A DNA stretch of 64,000 nt from Notolepis coatsorum (GCA_963971535.1 OZ020585.1:154677371-154741370), one strand, 5' to 3'. Shown: positions 14,116 to 25,854, counted from the first letter of the stretch. Numbers and translations: made by a program. Notes: generated from the letters alone by a model not told the origin.

Positions 14116-14734
14116 GGAGCCAGGTCCACCCCTCCAACTTAGCCCCGTTTGGCCTCAGGGGCCAAAACATTTATGCAACTGCATAAATGGTCAGATAAGT
14201 CTGAAACTTTGCATGGTGTATCCTGACACATAGGGGGAAGTATCAGAATAATACTCTGGGGCTTACTACCTTTCTATTGTCAAATATCACACTCAGAATA
14301 CCCCAAAAGACAAAAAAATCTGTCCGCCTGACAAATTGTCATCAAAAGTGATCATTTAAGTATTGTATTATACATGTTGCTGCCTCACATGGATATGGAA
14401 AACTTCCCACATCTATAAGCTTCAATTGAAGTCCAAGATGACCTTTCTATCTAGAAGATTACACCTGATATGACCAGGTCTCCATTGTACCTCAAATCGA
14501 GAAAATAGAACATTCAACATTACCCTTATTTCTTTATCTAAAAAATATATTAAACAAGAGTTGAGACTTAAGTAATGTAATGCTATACTATCTGAAGTTA
14601 ATTACATGAAAAGTGAACAATGTTACGCCCCCTGGTGGACCAGGGTATCACAGTGCACCTTAAAGCAGTGCTGACCAGGTTGCGTGTATGCCTTCTACAA
14701 CGCTGTTCCAGTTCCGCGTTGCCGTTTTCATCAA
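14116..14734. other. Unassigned sequence with one CTCF-like core
   Basis: No open frame, tandem repeat or known repeat end is visible. GCCCCCTGGTGG at 14627-14638 is a minus-strand CTCF-like core. A run of A followed by TATATATA at 14733-14748 marks the start of the tandem array that follows. Confidence 0.4.
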
Positions 14735-17700
14735 AAAAAAATATATATAGTGTGTATAGTGTGGCAGTGAAAGTGAAATGTGTTATTGAAACCGGTCGCC
14801 ACATGTCACCAATGTCCATAGTTCAGAAGACACCAAAGTCAAACCATTTGCTTTTATTAAAACAAAATGGTGTCTCCTTAGCATTCAGCTGACTGGTGGC
14901 GATAGTGACATGTGCGTTCTGGCGGCGAGCATGGTGCGGCCTTCAGACGCATTTTCAAGGATAGTGATTTCCCTTATTCCATATGTTCGTGACCTTATTT
15001 CACATTATAGTCAAACGCTCAGGTTTCAGCATTGAATAAACAAGTTGGAGCAGCACATTTGGATTTGATATCAGTTATATAGAAAGATTAGTACAATTCA
15101 TATATGAAAAAATAATGCTGACCAGGCCCACGTTCCGGATGTTCCATCATGAACCTCGCCTCGCCACGTCAATGTTCTCTCCCCCCTTGTCACTGTGCAT
15201 GCGTAGAGTACATGTACAGCTCCAAGAAAACTGTGGAGAACAGTTGAAGCCCTGTTGTTGCTGGCATGGACGAACATGATCTTCCTACTGAAGCCATCAA
15301 TCCCTCCATGAATGACTATTATCCAGCTGTGGAGTGAGAAGAGAACAGAAAGTATGTGATCAAACAGCCAATTATTTCTAAACTAGCATCATTAAAGAAT
15401 CACACCAACATTGTGGAAAATACTCTTACAATCTTCTCCAGACAAGATAGATTCCGATTTCCTCCGCTTTAAGTAGAAAGGTATCCGACTACAAGCTAGT
15501 TTAGCTGTGATGTGAACGTTAGTTTACCTTCAATGGAGAAGTGCATTAAATAATTTTAATGCTAAAAAAGTGTCCTCTGTTCTTTCATTTCAGCATATGC
15601 TCAGTCAGTGTATGCTTAGTTTCATTCCAGCCTTGCCTAAACACCAGCTGATGATTTCACTAATTGGCTCACCTCTTCAACTAACTCACCTGGCAATGTA
15701 TAGTTAAAATGAAAACTTGGCCGATGATGGAATGAGTTTGAGACCCCTGGTCTATCCCTTTCAAAAAAAATTACTTTTACTTTTTAGTACATTTAAAAGT
15801 AGGACTTTTTTACTTTTACTCAAGTGCGTTTTTAGCCAGATACTTTGACTTGAGTCAGATTTTGAGACAGTACCAATACTTTCACTCAAGTATAATTTCT
15901 GGGTACTTTTTACACCCCTGTGTACTGTACCGCCTCAATGTGGTCCTCTGGTACAGTACGCGCTGTGCAACGAACGATTGCAACGGTATGGAACCTTTTT
16001 TTGCAGAACTTAAATCATTAGTCTTAGTGTTATTAGTAGGCTACAGCAGTAAGCCTTAGTTTGCACAGTAAATTATGGCCAATTCGTTTTATATTGTGTA
16101 AGCGTATAGCATACCCCGAGACATCCACCACATTGGTCAGCACTACGAGACAAGCACTCAGAGAGATGGGGGGGGGGGGGGGGGGGGGGGGGGGTGTAGG
16201 TTAGAGAGTTTGCATGTTTGTAGTGGGTGGAGATGGAGCAATAAATACATGTAGTGAGCATATGCATACATGGTGACAGTAGAATCATAGTATAATATAA
16301 TAATACCTGTCCATCATTTTATTGGTGCAGTCCCGGGACACTCTTGCCTCCTATATCGCCATCAATGTGGATATCTGAAATTAACGTAGTTTTAAACACA
16401 ATTTAAATCCTTTGAACATGAGTCAGTAACAGACAATCCCACTCATTGAAAAAAAAATATATATAGTGTGTATAGTGTGGCAGTGAAAGTGAAATGTGTT
16501 ATTGAAACCGGTCGCCACATGTCACCAATGTCCATAGTTCAGAAGACACCAAAGTCAAACCATTTGCTTTTATTAAAACAAAATGGTGTCTCCTTAGCAT
16601 TCAGCTGACTGGTGGCGATAGTGACATGTGCGTTCTGGCGGCGAGCATGGTGCGGCCTTCAGACGCATTTTCAAGGATAGTGATTTCCCTTATTCCATAT
16701 GTTCGTGACCTTATTTCACATTATAGTCAAACGCTCAGGTTTCAGCATTGAATAAACAAGTTGGAGCAGCACATTTGGATTTGATATCAGTTATATAGAA
16801 AGATTAGTACAATTCATATATGAAAAAATAATGCTGACCAGGCCCACGTTCCGGATGTTCCATCATGAACCTCGCCTCGCCACGTCAATGTTCTCTCCCC
16901 CCTTGTCACTGTGCATGCGTAGAGTACATGTACAGCTCCAAGAAAACTGTGGAGAACAGTTGAAGCCCTGTTGTTGCTGGCATGGACGAACATGATCTTC
17001 CTACTGAAGCCATCAATCCCTCCATGAATGACTATTATCCAGCTGTGGAGTGAGAAGAGAACAGAAAGTATGTGATCAAACAGCCAATTATTTCTAAACT
17101 AGCATCATTAAAGAATCACACCAACATTGTGGAAAATACTCTTACAATCTTCTCCAGACAAGATAGATTCCGATTTCCTCCGCTTTAAGTAGAAAGGTAT
17201 CCGACTACAAGCTAGTTTAGCTGTGATGTGAACGTTAGTTTACCTTCAATGGAGAAGTGCATTAAATAATTTTAATGCTAAAAAAGTGTCCTCTGTTCTT
17301 TCATTTCAGCATATGCTCAGTCAGTGTATGCTTAGTTTCATTCCAGCCTTGCCTAAACACCAGCTGATGATTTCACTAATTGGCTCACCTCTTCAACTAA
17401 CTCACCTGGCAATGTATAGTTAAAATGAAAACTTGGCCGATGATGGAATGAGTTTGAGACCCCTGGTCTATCCCTTTCAAAAAAAAATTACTTTTACTTT
17501 TTAGTACATTTAAAAGTAGGACTTTTTTACTTTTACTCAAGTGCGTTTTTAGCCAGATACTTTGACTTGAGTCAGATTTTGAGACAGTACCAATACTTTC
17601 ACTCAAGTATAATTTCTGGGTACTTTTTACACCCCTGTGTACTGTACCGCCTCAATGTGGTCCTCTGGTACAGTACGCGCTGTGCAACGAACGATTGCAA

Positions 17701-18473
17701 CGGTATGGAACCTTTTTTTGCAGAACTTAAATCATTAGTCTTAGTGTTATTAGTAGGCTACAGCAGTAAGCCTTAGTTTGCACAGTAAATTATGGCCAAT
17801 TCGTTTTATATTGTGTAAGCGTATAGCATACCCCGAGACATCCACCACATTGGTCAGCACTACGAGACAAGCACTCAGAGAGATGGGGGGGGGGGGGGGG
17901 GGGGTGTAGGTTAGAGAGTTTGCATGTTTGTAGTGGGTGGAGATGGAGCAATAAATACATGTAGTGAGCATATGCATACATGGTGACAGTAGAATCATAG
18001 TATAATATAATAATACCTGTCCATCATTTTATTGGTGCAGTCCCGGGACACTCTTGCCTCCTATATCGCCATCAATGTGGATATCTGAAATTAACGAAGT
18101 TTTAAACACAATTTAAATCCTTTGAACATGAGTCAGTAACAGACAATCCCACTCATTGAAAAAAATATATATATAGTGTGTATAGTGTGGCAGTGAAAGT
18201 GAAATGTGTTATTGAAACCGGTCGCCACACGTGTCACCAATGTCCATAGTTCAGAAGACACCAAAGTCAAACCATTTGCTTTTATTAAAACAAAATGGTG
18301 TCTCCTTAGCATTCAGCTGACTGGTGGCGATAGTGACATGTGCGTTCTGGCGGCGAGCATGGTGCGGCCTTCAGACGCATTTTCAAGGATAGTGATTTCC
18401 CTTATTCCATATGTTCGTGACCTTATTTCACATTATAGTCAAACGCTCAGGTTTCAGCATTGAATAAACAAGT
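14735..18473. repeat. Large tandem array: 2.2 copies of a 1.71-kb unit
   Basis: The landmark tagtgtgtatagtgtggcag occurs at 14748, 16464 and 18174, giving periods of 1716 and 1710 bp. Copies are almost identical; differences I can see are poly-G length (about 16168-16193 versus 17885-17904), poly-A length and a few substitutions. The third copy stops after acaagt at 18473. The unit holds no recognisable gene; an open frame of 69 aa repeats in it and has no family. Such near-identity implies either very recent duplication or an assembly duplication of alleles. Confidence 0.93.
15715..15925. mobile_element. Abutting hAT-like MITE termini inside the 1.71-kb unit
   Basis: Around 15738 the sequence gagtttgagacccctg is the complement of a CAGGGGTCTCAAACTC-type hAT terminus. 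From 15770 comes a block of tacttttactcaagt variants ending tactttttacacccctg at 15920, the complement of a CAGGGGTGTAAAAAGTA-type terminus. Both resemble abundant non-autonomous hAT ends in fish genomes. The counterparts in copy 2 lie near 17430-17640. I cannot pair full ends. Confidence 0.45.
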
Positions 18474-18527
18474 CACAATGTACCTTAATAATATAACGTC
18501 TTTAACGTGGAGAACACCATCTTCCCT

Positions 18528-19086
18528 CGCGGCCTAGCCTCGTGACTGATGCACGGAGTGAATCCTATCACTTGCTCCTCAATAGGAAAACAACCTAGAT
18601 TCACAATGAAGGAGTAAGGACTGATTCTAACCGAAGTATCACAGAGAAATGTCAAAGGTACTTGCAGGTGCACGAGGGTTTCGGACAGATACGGGATGGG
18701 TTGAAAGCTCGGCGTTGCTAATAAACATTTTAAATATCTTTTATAAACTGGTCAACACTGCTCAAAACGGCTTTAGCTGCCTCATGCGCCTGCGCTGTGA
18801 ACACATGCGCACCATGCACCCAACGCTGGAAATAATGCAGTGTTGACCAGTTTATAAGAATTATTTAAAATGTTTATTAGCAACGCAGCGCTTTCAAAAC
18901 ATCCCGTATCTGTCCAAAACCCTCATGCAACTGTGAGCACATTTGACATGTCTGTGATACAAGTTTGTATAACGAACGGTACGGCCAGAACCAGTCCTTC
19001 ATTGTGTCAATCTAGGTTAGTTTCCTATTGAGAAGCAAGTGACTGTGGATTCACTCGGTGCATCAGTCACGAAAGGGGCCGCATGA
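18528..19086. mobile_element. Foldback element with about 245-bp arms
   Basis: Left arm 18528-18761 and right arm 18837-19086 are imperfect inverted complements (for example gttgctaataaacattttaa on the left against its complement near 18865, and cgtgactgatgcac against gtgcatcagtcacg at 19060). A 75-bp unpaired centre lies between. No coding sequence. This is the structure of a foldback or long-TIR non-autonomous DNA transposon; arm divergence suggests it is not recent. Confidence 0.85.
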
Positions 19087-19329
19087 CAATGTGCGTGGCG
19101 TGCACATATGATATGTGACGACATAACATATTTTATATTCTTACTGACATTGTTAAACATTCAACTCATTTCACAATTCTTGTTACTCATTTCACCTAAC
19201 GTTATACTTCCTAAACGATAGTGTTTTCGGTACTTTTCACAGTGTACTGACCTGAAAGCATAGGATTATGATCAAGAGGGATGAAGACACGTGTTGCTCC
19301 GTTGAACTCCCAAGATTTCTCTGGCGATA

Positions 19330-20070
19330 GAGGGCGGAAACCTCCAATAGGGTCCAGCTGCAGACTCGGAGCCTCGGTCCAGATTGGTACTTCCGCCCTG
19401 CCACAGGACTATTAGTCCTGTGACAGGGCTATGCGCTGATTGGCGGAAAGTACGGAAGTATCTCGAAGTACGTCCGACGTATCTCGAATTACGTCTGACG
19501 TTTCTCTACGTTAGCGAACATTAAATGTTGTATTCATAAAATAATATAAAATCAGCAGCATGGGGAGGGCCGGGGGGAGGGGAGGTACAGGTAGTAGAAG
19601 ACATAGAGGTACAGGTCACATAATTATAGTACAGTGGAGAAGTAAAAATAGAATAAAAAGGCAGTGTAAACAATATACAATATTATTAACTCTAATAATA
19701 ATAACACGCCTCGCGGGCTCATTATAATACGAGAGCCGTGGGTCTGCATTGTATAGAGCGGATCCCCCGGCCGTATTCAAGCGCTGGAGCGCTTTGCGAA
19801 GGATCAAACTGTATTAATATAGTAGTAATAATAGTAGTTGGCTAGTTGCGCGCTTCTGGCCACCTCCCGCAGTGCGCGCATACACACATACTGTCTGTAG
19901 CCTATACAGTACGTGCAAAATTAATTGTCAAGAGCCAATCGCACAGGTTGCCTCATCTCATCTGGCTCTGCAAATAGATCTAGAGTCTGAATATCATATA
20001 TAGCCTGCTGATGATCTCTCTCGAGTCAAATCCATTCTGAGAACGGAATGCAGTGCCCGCGACGAGGGTC

Positions 20071-20115
<45 letters not shown>

Positions 20116-20525
20116 AATTGTATTAACAGATCATGCTGGACCTACAAAAGGCCTTTGACACTGTCAATCACTCCATTCTTGATTGAACATTTTATTAACA
20201 GATTGCAGAATGGGTACAGTACAGTACAGCTCAATACACACAATTGTTAAGGGGATGCAGACCAGAGAAAGACTTTCGCCTTGGGGGGGGGGGGGGGTCG
20301 GGTAGGAGGGGTGGGGGACACTGTACAACTGTACAAGCAAAACTGTACATTGGAATATTGACAAAACCATACTTGGTCATTTACTGTACATTGGAGGGGG
20401 TTGGGTTACAACACAGGAGCAGAGTATAAACAACAGTACAGGAATGACAAACAGTACAGGGCGGAAGTACCAATCTGGACCGAGGCTCCGAGGCTGCAGC
20501 TCGACCCTACTCGAAACCGTCACCT
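19330..20525. repeat. Inverted repeat pair enclosing about 1 kb
   Basis: 19330-19396 and 20462-20522 are inverted complements over about 55 bp (ggcggaagtaccaatctgga and ggaccgaggctccgag are shared). Between them lie a short hairpin (ccacaggactattagtcctg at 19402), AT-rich sequence without genes, and LINE-A pieces. The arms may be the ends of an unidentified DNA element, or two copies of one repeat. Confidence 0.6.
20070..20440 (-). mobile_element. LINE-A tails with a small reverse-transcriptase fragment
   Basis: (GATT)n at 20074-20115 and 20180-20300 are minus-strand LINE-A 3' ends. Between them, 20133-20180 reads on the plus strand MLDLQKAFDTVNHSIL, the motif A region of a CR1/L2-group reverse transcriptase. 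This is probably an internal inversion of the same LINE. A G-rich run follows at 20284-20297. Confidence 0.7.
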
Positions 20526-20528
20526 ACT

Positions 20529-21305
20529 TCTTCTTCTTCTTCTTTTCTATTTTATTGGCGGTTGGCAATCACTTTCGACGAGCATTACCGCCATCTACTG
20601 AAAAGGAGTGTGGATCTGGAGGTTCTATATCCTATAAAATAAACCTGTTGTTCTCAAATAAAATAAAATAAACTCTCCATACAAACTTCTCCAGAATTTC
20701 TTTGCAAAATATCAACTATTTTAAGTGCTATCTTTTCCCTCTTCAAATCCCTAATAAGAACTTTCCTTTGCCTTTGATATAATGTACACTGTTCTACCAC
20801 ATGTTCTACCGTTTCTAGACTAACACTACACTCACATTGTCCATTAATATGCTTTTTTAACATTACTAACGTACTGTTCAACCCTGTATGCCCCAACCTC
20901 ATCCTTGTAAACACGTCCTCTTCTTGCTTGCTCCTACTAGTATCCCTACTCCAACCCACCCTTTTTTGCACCCCATAAAACCATCTCCCTAACCTCTCAT
21001 TATCCCACATGACTTTCCATTTTTCCTTAACCTTTATTTTGACTATATTTTGGATTTCAGCCTTACTACTCTGTATATTCATTGTAACTCTATTAAGTTC
21101 ACAAGCTCCTTTGGCCAACTTGTCCGCCAACTCATTCCCTCGAACTCCTATATGGGCCGGCACCCACAAAAAGGCAACCATACTACCTGAACGCCGAAGT
21201 CTGTCTACCATCTGCACTATTTCCAGCACAATATCCATCCTTGACTGGGACACTACATTTTGTATACTTATCAACTTATCAAGGACGACATTGAGTCTGA
21301 CGCAG
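20529..21305 (-). mobile_element. LINE 3' end with RNase H domain (I/Nimb-like), minus strand
   Basis: The minus-strand 3' end is a (GAA)n tail at 20529-20545. The open frame 20654-21319 (upstream edge not native) contains VAFLWVPAHIGVRGNELADKLAKGA, the C-terminal His/Asp part of a LINE-encoded RNase H. It ends with CECSVSLETVEHVVEQC, a Cys/His cluster. RNase H domains are limited to the I, Nimb, R1 and related clades among LINEs; in fish the I/Nimb type is the likely one. The 5' end is truncated near 21300, where plus-strand LINE-A begins. Confidence 0.8.
20654..21285 (-). pseudogene. RNase H and C-terminal fragment of a LINE ORF2
   Basis: About 210 residues. The second half of RNase H is kept (V-P-A-H-I-G-V-x-G-N-E-x-A-D, with the catalytic His region and final Asp), but the first catalytic Asp and Glu blocks are absent, so no activity is expected. 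The tail after RNase H, with conserved R-x-x-x-G-H-T and paired Cys residues, matches the C-terminus of I-group LINE proteins. Reading frame intact, suggesting modest age. Confidence 0.8.
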
Positions 21306-21915
21306 AGGAAGCTCAACAAATCATGTTAAACCCAGATTCGGCTCAAACAAGGGACTAAATACGTTTCGCAATTATGCCACATCAATGTGGAACGCACTAC
21401 ACAAAGCTGTAAAGGAATGTGAATCCCTACCCACATTCAAAACCGCTCTTAAAGAGCACCTACGGGAGGCTGCAATTCGAAACTGGCCACCGTAAATGCC
21501 CAAAACCCCCACCACCTCCTAATAGACAGTCTCCTCCCCACCGCATATATTCCCTCCCCGCCGTATGTATATTTCTCTCCCACCCACCCACCCCCTCCTA
21601 ATGTACAGTCCCCTCCCCATCATCATATGTATATACTCTGTCATGATCTAGGGGTAACAGTACTGTATATTTGAATACCGTTTATGTCACAAATGTATCA
21701 GTACTAAATACCTATATGTCCCTATGCCATAAATGTCATGTATGTTGTGTATGTCATAAATGTCTATATGAATTGAAAATGGGGGACCCTGATGGAAACA
21801 AGACAAACGTCTTTCTCAGGTCTGCATCCCCTTAACAATTGTATGTATTGAGCCGTACTGTATTGTACCCATTCTGCAATCTGTTAAATAAAGTTTTCAT
21901 TCATTCATTCACACC
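21305..21915 (+). mobile_element. LINE-A copy with C-terminal codons and 3' UTR
   Basis: Opens with codons for SSTNHVKPRFGSNKGLNTFRNYATSMWNAL and ends its ORF at about 21495 (AAIRNWPP then stop). A 3' UTR with pyrimidine-rich blocks and an (ATTC)n tail at 21897-21912 follows. The 5' truncation falls at the RNase H LINE junction. Confidence 0.88.
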
Positions 21916-21924
21916 AAAGCACCT

Positions 21925-22889
21925 CAAAGGCGCTAAAAACAAAATTACAAACATCTCAAAACAAAATGGTCAGACTACTGCTTGACCTTACTCCGAGAAG
22001 TTGAACCCACCTCACCCCTGCCCACTTTGACAACCTAGGATGGCTTAGAGTAGACGACAGAGTACAGCAAACAGCAATGGGCCTGGTCTACAAGATACAC
22101 TACACGACCAAGGTACCCATGTACATGTCAAAATACTTCCCAAAGGTCAGTGAATACCACGATCACAACACCAGAGGGAGCTCCACAAATCATGTTAAAC
22201 CCAGATTCGGCTCAAATAAGGGACTAAACACGTTTCGCAATTATGCCACATCAATGTGGAACGCCCTACCCAAAGCTGTAAAGGAATGTGGATCACTACC
22301 CACTTTCAAAACCTCTCTCAAGGGACACCTACGGGAGACTGCAATTCAACACTGGCCCCTGTAAATATCCTAACCCAACCCCCTCCAATGTACAGTCATT
22401 TACCTAGTATGGTTTTGTCAATAGTCCAATGTACAATTTTGTTTGTTTGTACAGTGTCTCCCCCCCCCCCCCCCTCAATGTACAGTTTTGCTTGTTTATA
22501 CAGTGTGCCCCCCCCCCCCCCCCCCCCCCCCCAACCACCTCCAATGTAGATTACCCAGTATGGTTGTCAATATCCCAATGTACCCAACCCCCCCCCACCC
22601 AAACTCCTCCAATGTACAGTTTCTACGTCAAATGTATATACTCCCTTTTCCTGACTCCTTCTGTATCACAAACAGTACTGTATTTGCAAATCTGGTATGT
22701 CATAAATGTATAGATGTAGCAGTACTGACTATCTGTATGTCATGTATGTCATATATGTCCTGATGAATTGAAAATGGGGGACCCTGATGTAAACAAGACG
22801 AAAGTCTTTCTCTGGTCTGCATCCCCTTAACAATTGTGTGTATTGAGCTGTACTGTATTGTACCCATTCTGCAATCTGTTAATAAAGTT

Positions 22890-22925
<36 letters not shown>
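21925..22925 (+). mobile_element. Longer LINE-A copy with ATCA tail
   Basis: Starts inside the ORF (complement of the minus copy at 28811-29194): KALKTRLQISQNKLVRLLLD-type sequence from 21925. The open part at 22077-22364 is MGLVYKIHYTTKVPMYMSKYFPKV... to HWPL and a stop. The UTR holds two poly-C runs (22459-22474 and 22508-22532), then the tail with about eight ATCA units (22890-22924). It belongs to the CR1/L2/Rex1/Daphne group of LINEs by its RT-distal motif (LGWL-x-x-x-D-R); exact clade not settled. Confidence 0.88.
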
Positions 22926-22926
<1 letters not shown>

Positions 22927-23052
22927 CCCTACCCCCCTCCTTTCCTCTCACCAGGCCCCTCCCCCACCCCCAGGTGATTTGACTAATCTTGAAATCTAGT
23001 ACTTCGAACTCTTCCGTAGTACCTCATTGTTTGTCGTCTCACGGACTTTACG
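22926..23052. promoter_or_regulatory. Putative 5' flank of a two-exon integrase-type gene
   Basis: The sequence is between the LINE-A tail and a candidate ATG at 23053. A pyrimidine-rich run (22926-22975) is followed by cctcattgtttgtcgtctca just upstream of the ATG. No TATA box is evident. The regulatory role is an inference from the exon structure downstream. Confidence 0.25.
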
Positions 23053-23334
23053 ATGGCAGGGTAAGTTGTAACTAACGTTTGGTTAATTAATTGTCATATT
23101 TACGTTACCATCTAGTTAGCTACATAATGTTGTGTAACGTTAAAATGAATGTTAGGGCCTAGCATTGCTAACGTCAATCGAGCAAGACTTTACTTCTTTT
23201 GAGATTGTTTCAATCAAGGCCAATCTACCGGTAGTACACACATCACTGCGAAAACAAGAGCCATGTCGAAATTGCCTCATATCAAAGCATAGACCACTGC
23301 ACTTCCACGTTACATTGAGGTCGTGAAAAATGAA

Positions 23335-23937
23335 AGAATTGATTGATTGACATTTAAAACTTTATAAACCGATTGCAGAATGGGTTAAGACCAGAGAAAG
23401 AATTGTCTTGTTTACATCAGGGTCCCCCATTTTCAATTAATCATGACATATGACATACAGTCGATATACAGTACTGTTACATCCAGACGTTTATGACATA
23501 CAAGATATACAAATATACTAAGTAACTATACAGTACTGTTTAAGAAACTGATCTTAAAAGAAAAATATACATTCGAGGGGGAAGAAACTGAACGTTGGGG
23601 GGGGGGGGGGGGGGGGCATTTACAGGGGCCAGTTTCGAATTGCAGCCTCCCGTAGGTGCTCTTTGGAAAGCTGTTTTGAAGGTGGGTACTGGGTATGGAA
23701 TGGGATTCACATTATTTTACGGCTGTGGGTAGGGTGTTACATATTGTTGTGGCATAATTGCGAAACGTGTTTATAGTCCCTTGTTTGAGCCGAATCTGGG
23801 TTGAACATGATTTGTGGAACTCCCTCTGGCCTGACCTTTGGGAAGTATTTCGACATATATCTTAGTGGTGTAGTGTATATTTTAGACCAGGCCCATTGCA
23901 AGTTGCTGTACTCTGTCGTATACTCTTAAGACCCCCT
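23335..23937 (-). mobile_element. LINE-A copy, minus strand
   Basis: Begins with GATT repeats and the complement of the LINE-A 3' UTR (agattgcagaatgggttaag, cagggtcccccattttcaat), with a G run at 23597-23616. It continues into the complement of the last ORF codons up to about 23930, where it abuts a plus-strand LINE-A copy in inverted arrangement. Confidence 0.87.
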
Positions 23938-24910
23938 AAAACCCACCTCACCCCTGCCCATTTTGACAAACCTAGGATGGCTTATAGTCAGGTCAGTCAA
24001 CCAACAAACAAGATTCTTGTACCGGATCTCCTCTCTGGTAAACAAGAATACCTTGAAGACTCTTAACAGGAGCACTCGTTCAAGGGTACTACGACTATGC
24101 TTGCACCTCATGGTACCAAAGCACCTCAAAGGCGCTAAAAACAAAATTACAAACATCTCAAAACAAACTGGTCAGACTACTGCTTGACCTTACTCCTAGA
24201 ACCCACCTCACCCCTGCCCACTTTGACAACCTAGGATGGCTTAGAGTAGACGACAGAGTACAGCAACTTGCAATGGGCCTGGTCTACAAGATACACTGCA
24301 CCACGAAGGTACCCATGTACATGTCGAAATACTTCCCAAAGGTCAGTGAATACCACGACCACAACACCAGAGGGAGCTCCACAAGTCATGTTCAACCCAG
24401 ATTCGGCTCAAACAAGGGACTAAACACATTTCGCAATTATGCCACATCAATGTGGAACGCCCTACCCACAGCCGTAAAAAAAATGTGAACCCCTACAGCC
24501 GTAAAAAAAGATGTGAATCCCTACAGCCGTAAAATAATGTGAATCCCTACCTACCCACCTTTAAAACCGCTCTCAAAGAGCACCTACGGGTGGCTGCAAT
24601 TTGAAACTGGCCCGGTAAATGTCCAAACCCACCCACCCAACGCCCTCCAATGTACAGTTTCTTCGCCCTCGAATGTATATATATATTTGTATGATCTTTC
24701 TCATAAACAGTACTTACATATTTGTATCTTGTATGTCATAAATGTCAGGATGAAACTGTACTGTATATCTGTATGTCATAAATGTCTTGATGAATTTAAA
24801 ATGTGTAAATTATGTAAACAAGACAAGTCTTTCTCTGGTCTGCAACCCCTTAACAATTGTTTGTATTGAGCCGTACTGTATTCTACCCATTCTGCAATCT
24901 GTCAATTAAG
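23938..24910 (+). mobile_element. LINE-A copy, plus strand
   Basis: Contains VNQQTRFLYRISSLVNKNTLKTL-type codons (23996-24060) followed by MGLVYKIHCTTKVPMYMSKYF (24273-24488), with frameshifts between them. A local triplication of cagccgtaaaa-aatgtgaa lies at 24470-24545. The 3' end is tctgtcaattaag at 24898-24910 and lacks the usual tandem tail, because a foldback element adjoins it directly. Confidence 0.85.
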
Positions 24911-24912
24911 TT

Positions 24913-25167
24913 GTTGTAGCTACGGCTGTGGGGGTGCTGGAGACATGATCCAATAGACGTTTGGACCTACTCCCGAACTACGCATGCACAGATTGATTAA
25001 CCTAGACTCCGTGCGCAATCTGCGCATGCGTAGTTCGGGAGTAGGTGCGTAAAAGTGACTAGCTCGGCAGAGAAAGCACAGATCGACTTGGAATTGGTCG
25101 CTCCGTGTTCAGGAGGCGTATACAAGTCTATTGGATCAGGCCCCCCCCCCACACCCGTAGTTACAAC
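24913..25167. mobile_element. Foldback/MITE with bipartite arms
   Basis: Outer arms: gttgtagctacggctgtggg on the left and its near complement ending cccgtagttacaac at 25167, plus gatccaatagac against gtctattggatc. Inner arms: acctactcccgaactacgca against its complement near 25030. About 255 bp, non-coding. A C run (25141-25150) sits in the right outer arm. Confidence 0.85.
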
Positions 25168-25854
25168 CACTTAATGTCAAGGCTCTCATCCACATTAATT
25201 TTCTCCCCCCGCTCTCTCTCCCATGATTTCAGAATACCGGAAGTGTTGCGGTGGTCTATCCATTAACCATTGGTCAACTGTTGTATATATATATAATAAT
25301 TTGTCCTAAATCTTTTTTTTCCGCAGCCAACACGGAACAATTCCTGAGGAGGTTTTGGACAATATCGCAGAATTATTATCCACATTAAGTGAGCAACTGC
25401 ATTCTGGGAATGCAGATCTGGACCATTTCTACTACCGCCTAGAGAGCATCATTCACATTATGTCTCGATTGGCAGCTACTTGTACGCTCCACAATGAAGA
25501 AGAGATATTTGCAACATTGCATGCAGCCTTGTAGGAATTGCAGATGAGAAATGTACCAGTATTGACTGTTCAGCCATTGGACATCATCACTCAAGACCAA
25601 TTGCAGTATCTCATTGAACAACGCTTCACTGTTCCTGAAATTGCAGTAGTATACGGTGTCGGTACTGTTTACCAAGTATGTTGAATGAAGCACACCTGTC
25701 TGTGCCTGAGAGCTGGAGGCACTATAGAAGCTATAGAAATACACACAGCTTTTTACTATTCTGAGTGGGACCAAATACACTGGGAATAGTGTTAATTTCA
25801 CACAGCAAGACTAAGGGCTAAATCCACAAAGAATGGATTGCACGGAGCAAGTTG

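Larger units (their letters stand above)
23053..25677 (+). pseudogene. Two-exon remnant of an IS3EU-like integrase-transposon gene
   Basis: Candidate exon 1 is ATGGCAGG (23053-23060), followed by a consensus donor GTAAGT. A pyrimidine tract and CAG acceptor end at 25326. Joining gives MAG, then QHGTIPEEVLDNIAELLSTL and more, open for 68 codons in exon 2 to an in-frame TAG at 25532. The same frame continues to IITQDQLQYLIEQRF and TVPEIAVVYGVGTVYQ, then GTATGT at 25676, a possible second donor. The block Q-L-x-x-L-I-E-x-x-F-T-V-P-x-I-A-x-x-x-G-V matches, from memory, the helix-turn-helix region of fish integrase-core proteins related to IS3EU transposons. The integrase core is absent here. The intron is full of LINE-A copies and a foldback. 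Confidence 0.5.

Noticed and set aside
15850..16059. 69-aa frame repeated exactly at 17567-17776
   Set aside because: Repeated because of the 1.71-kb duplication; overlaps hAT-like termini and has no motif.
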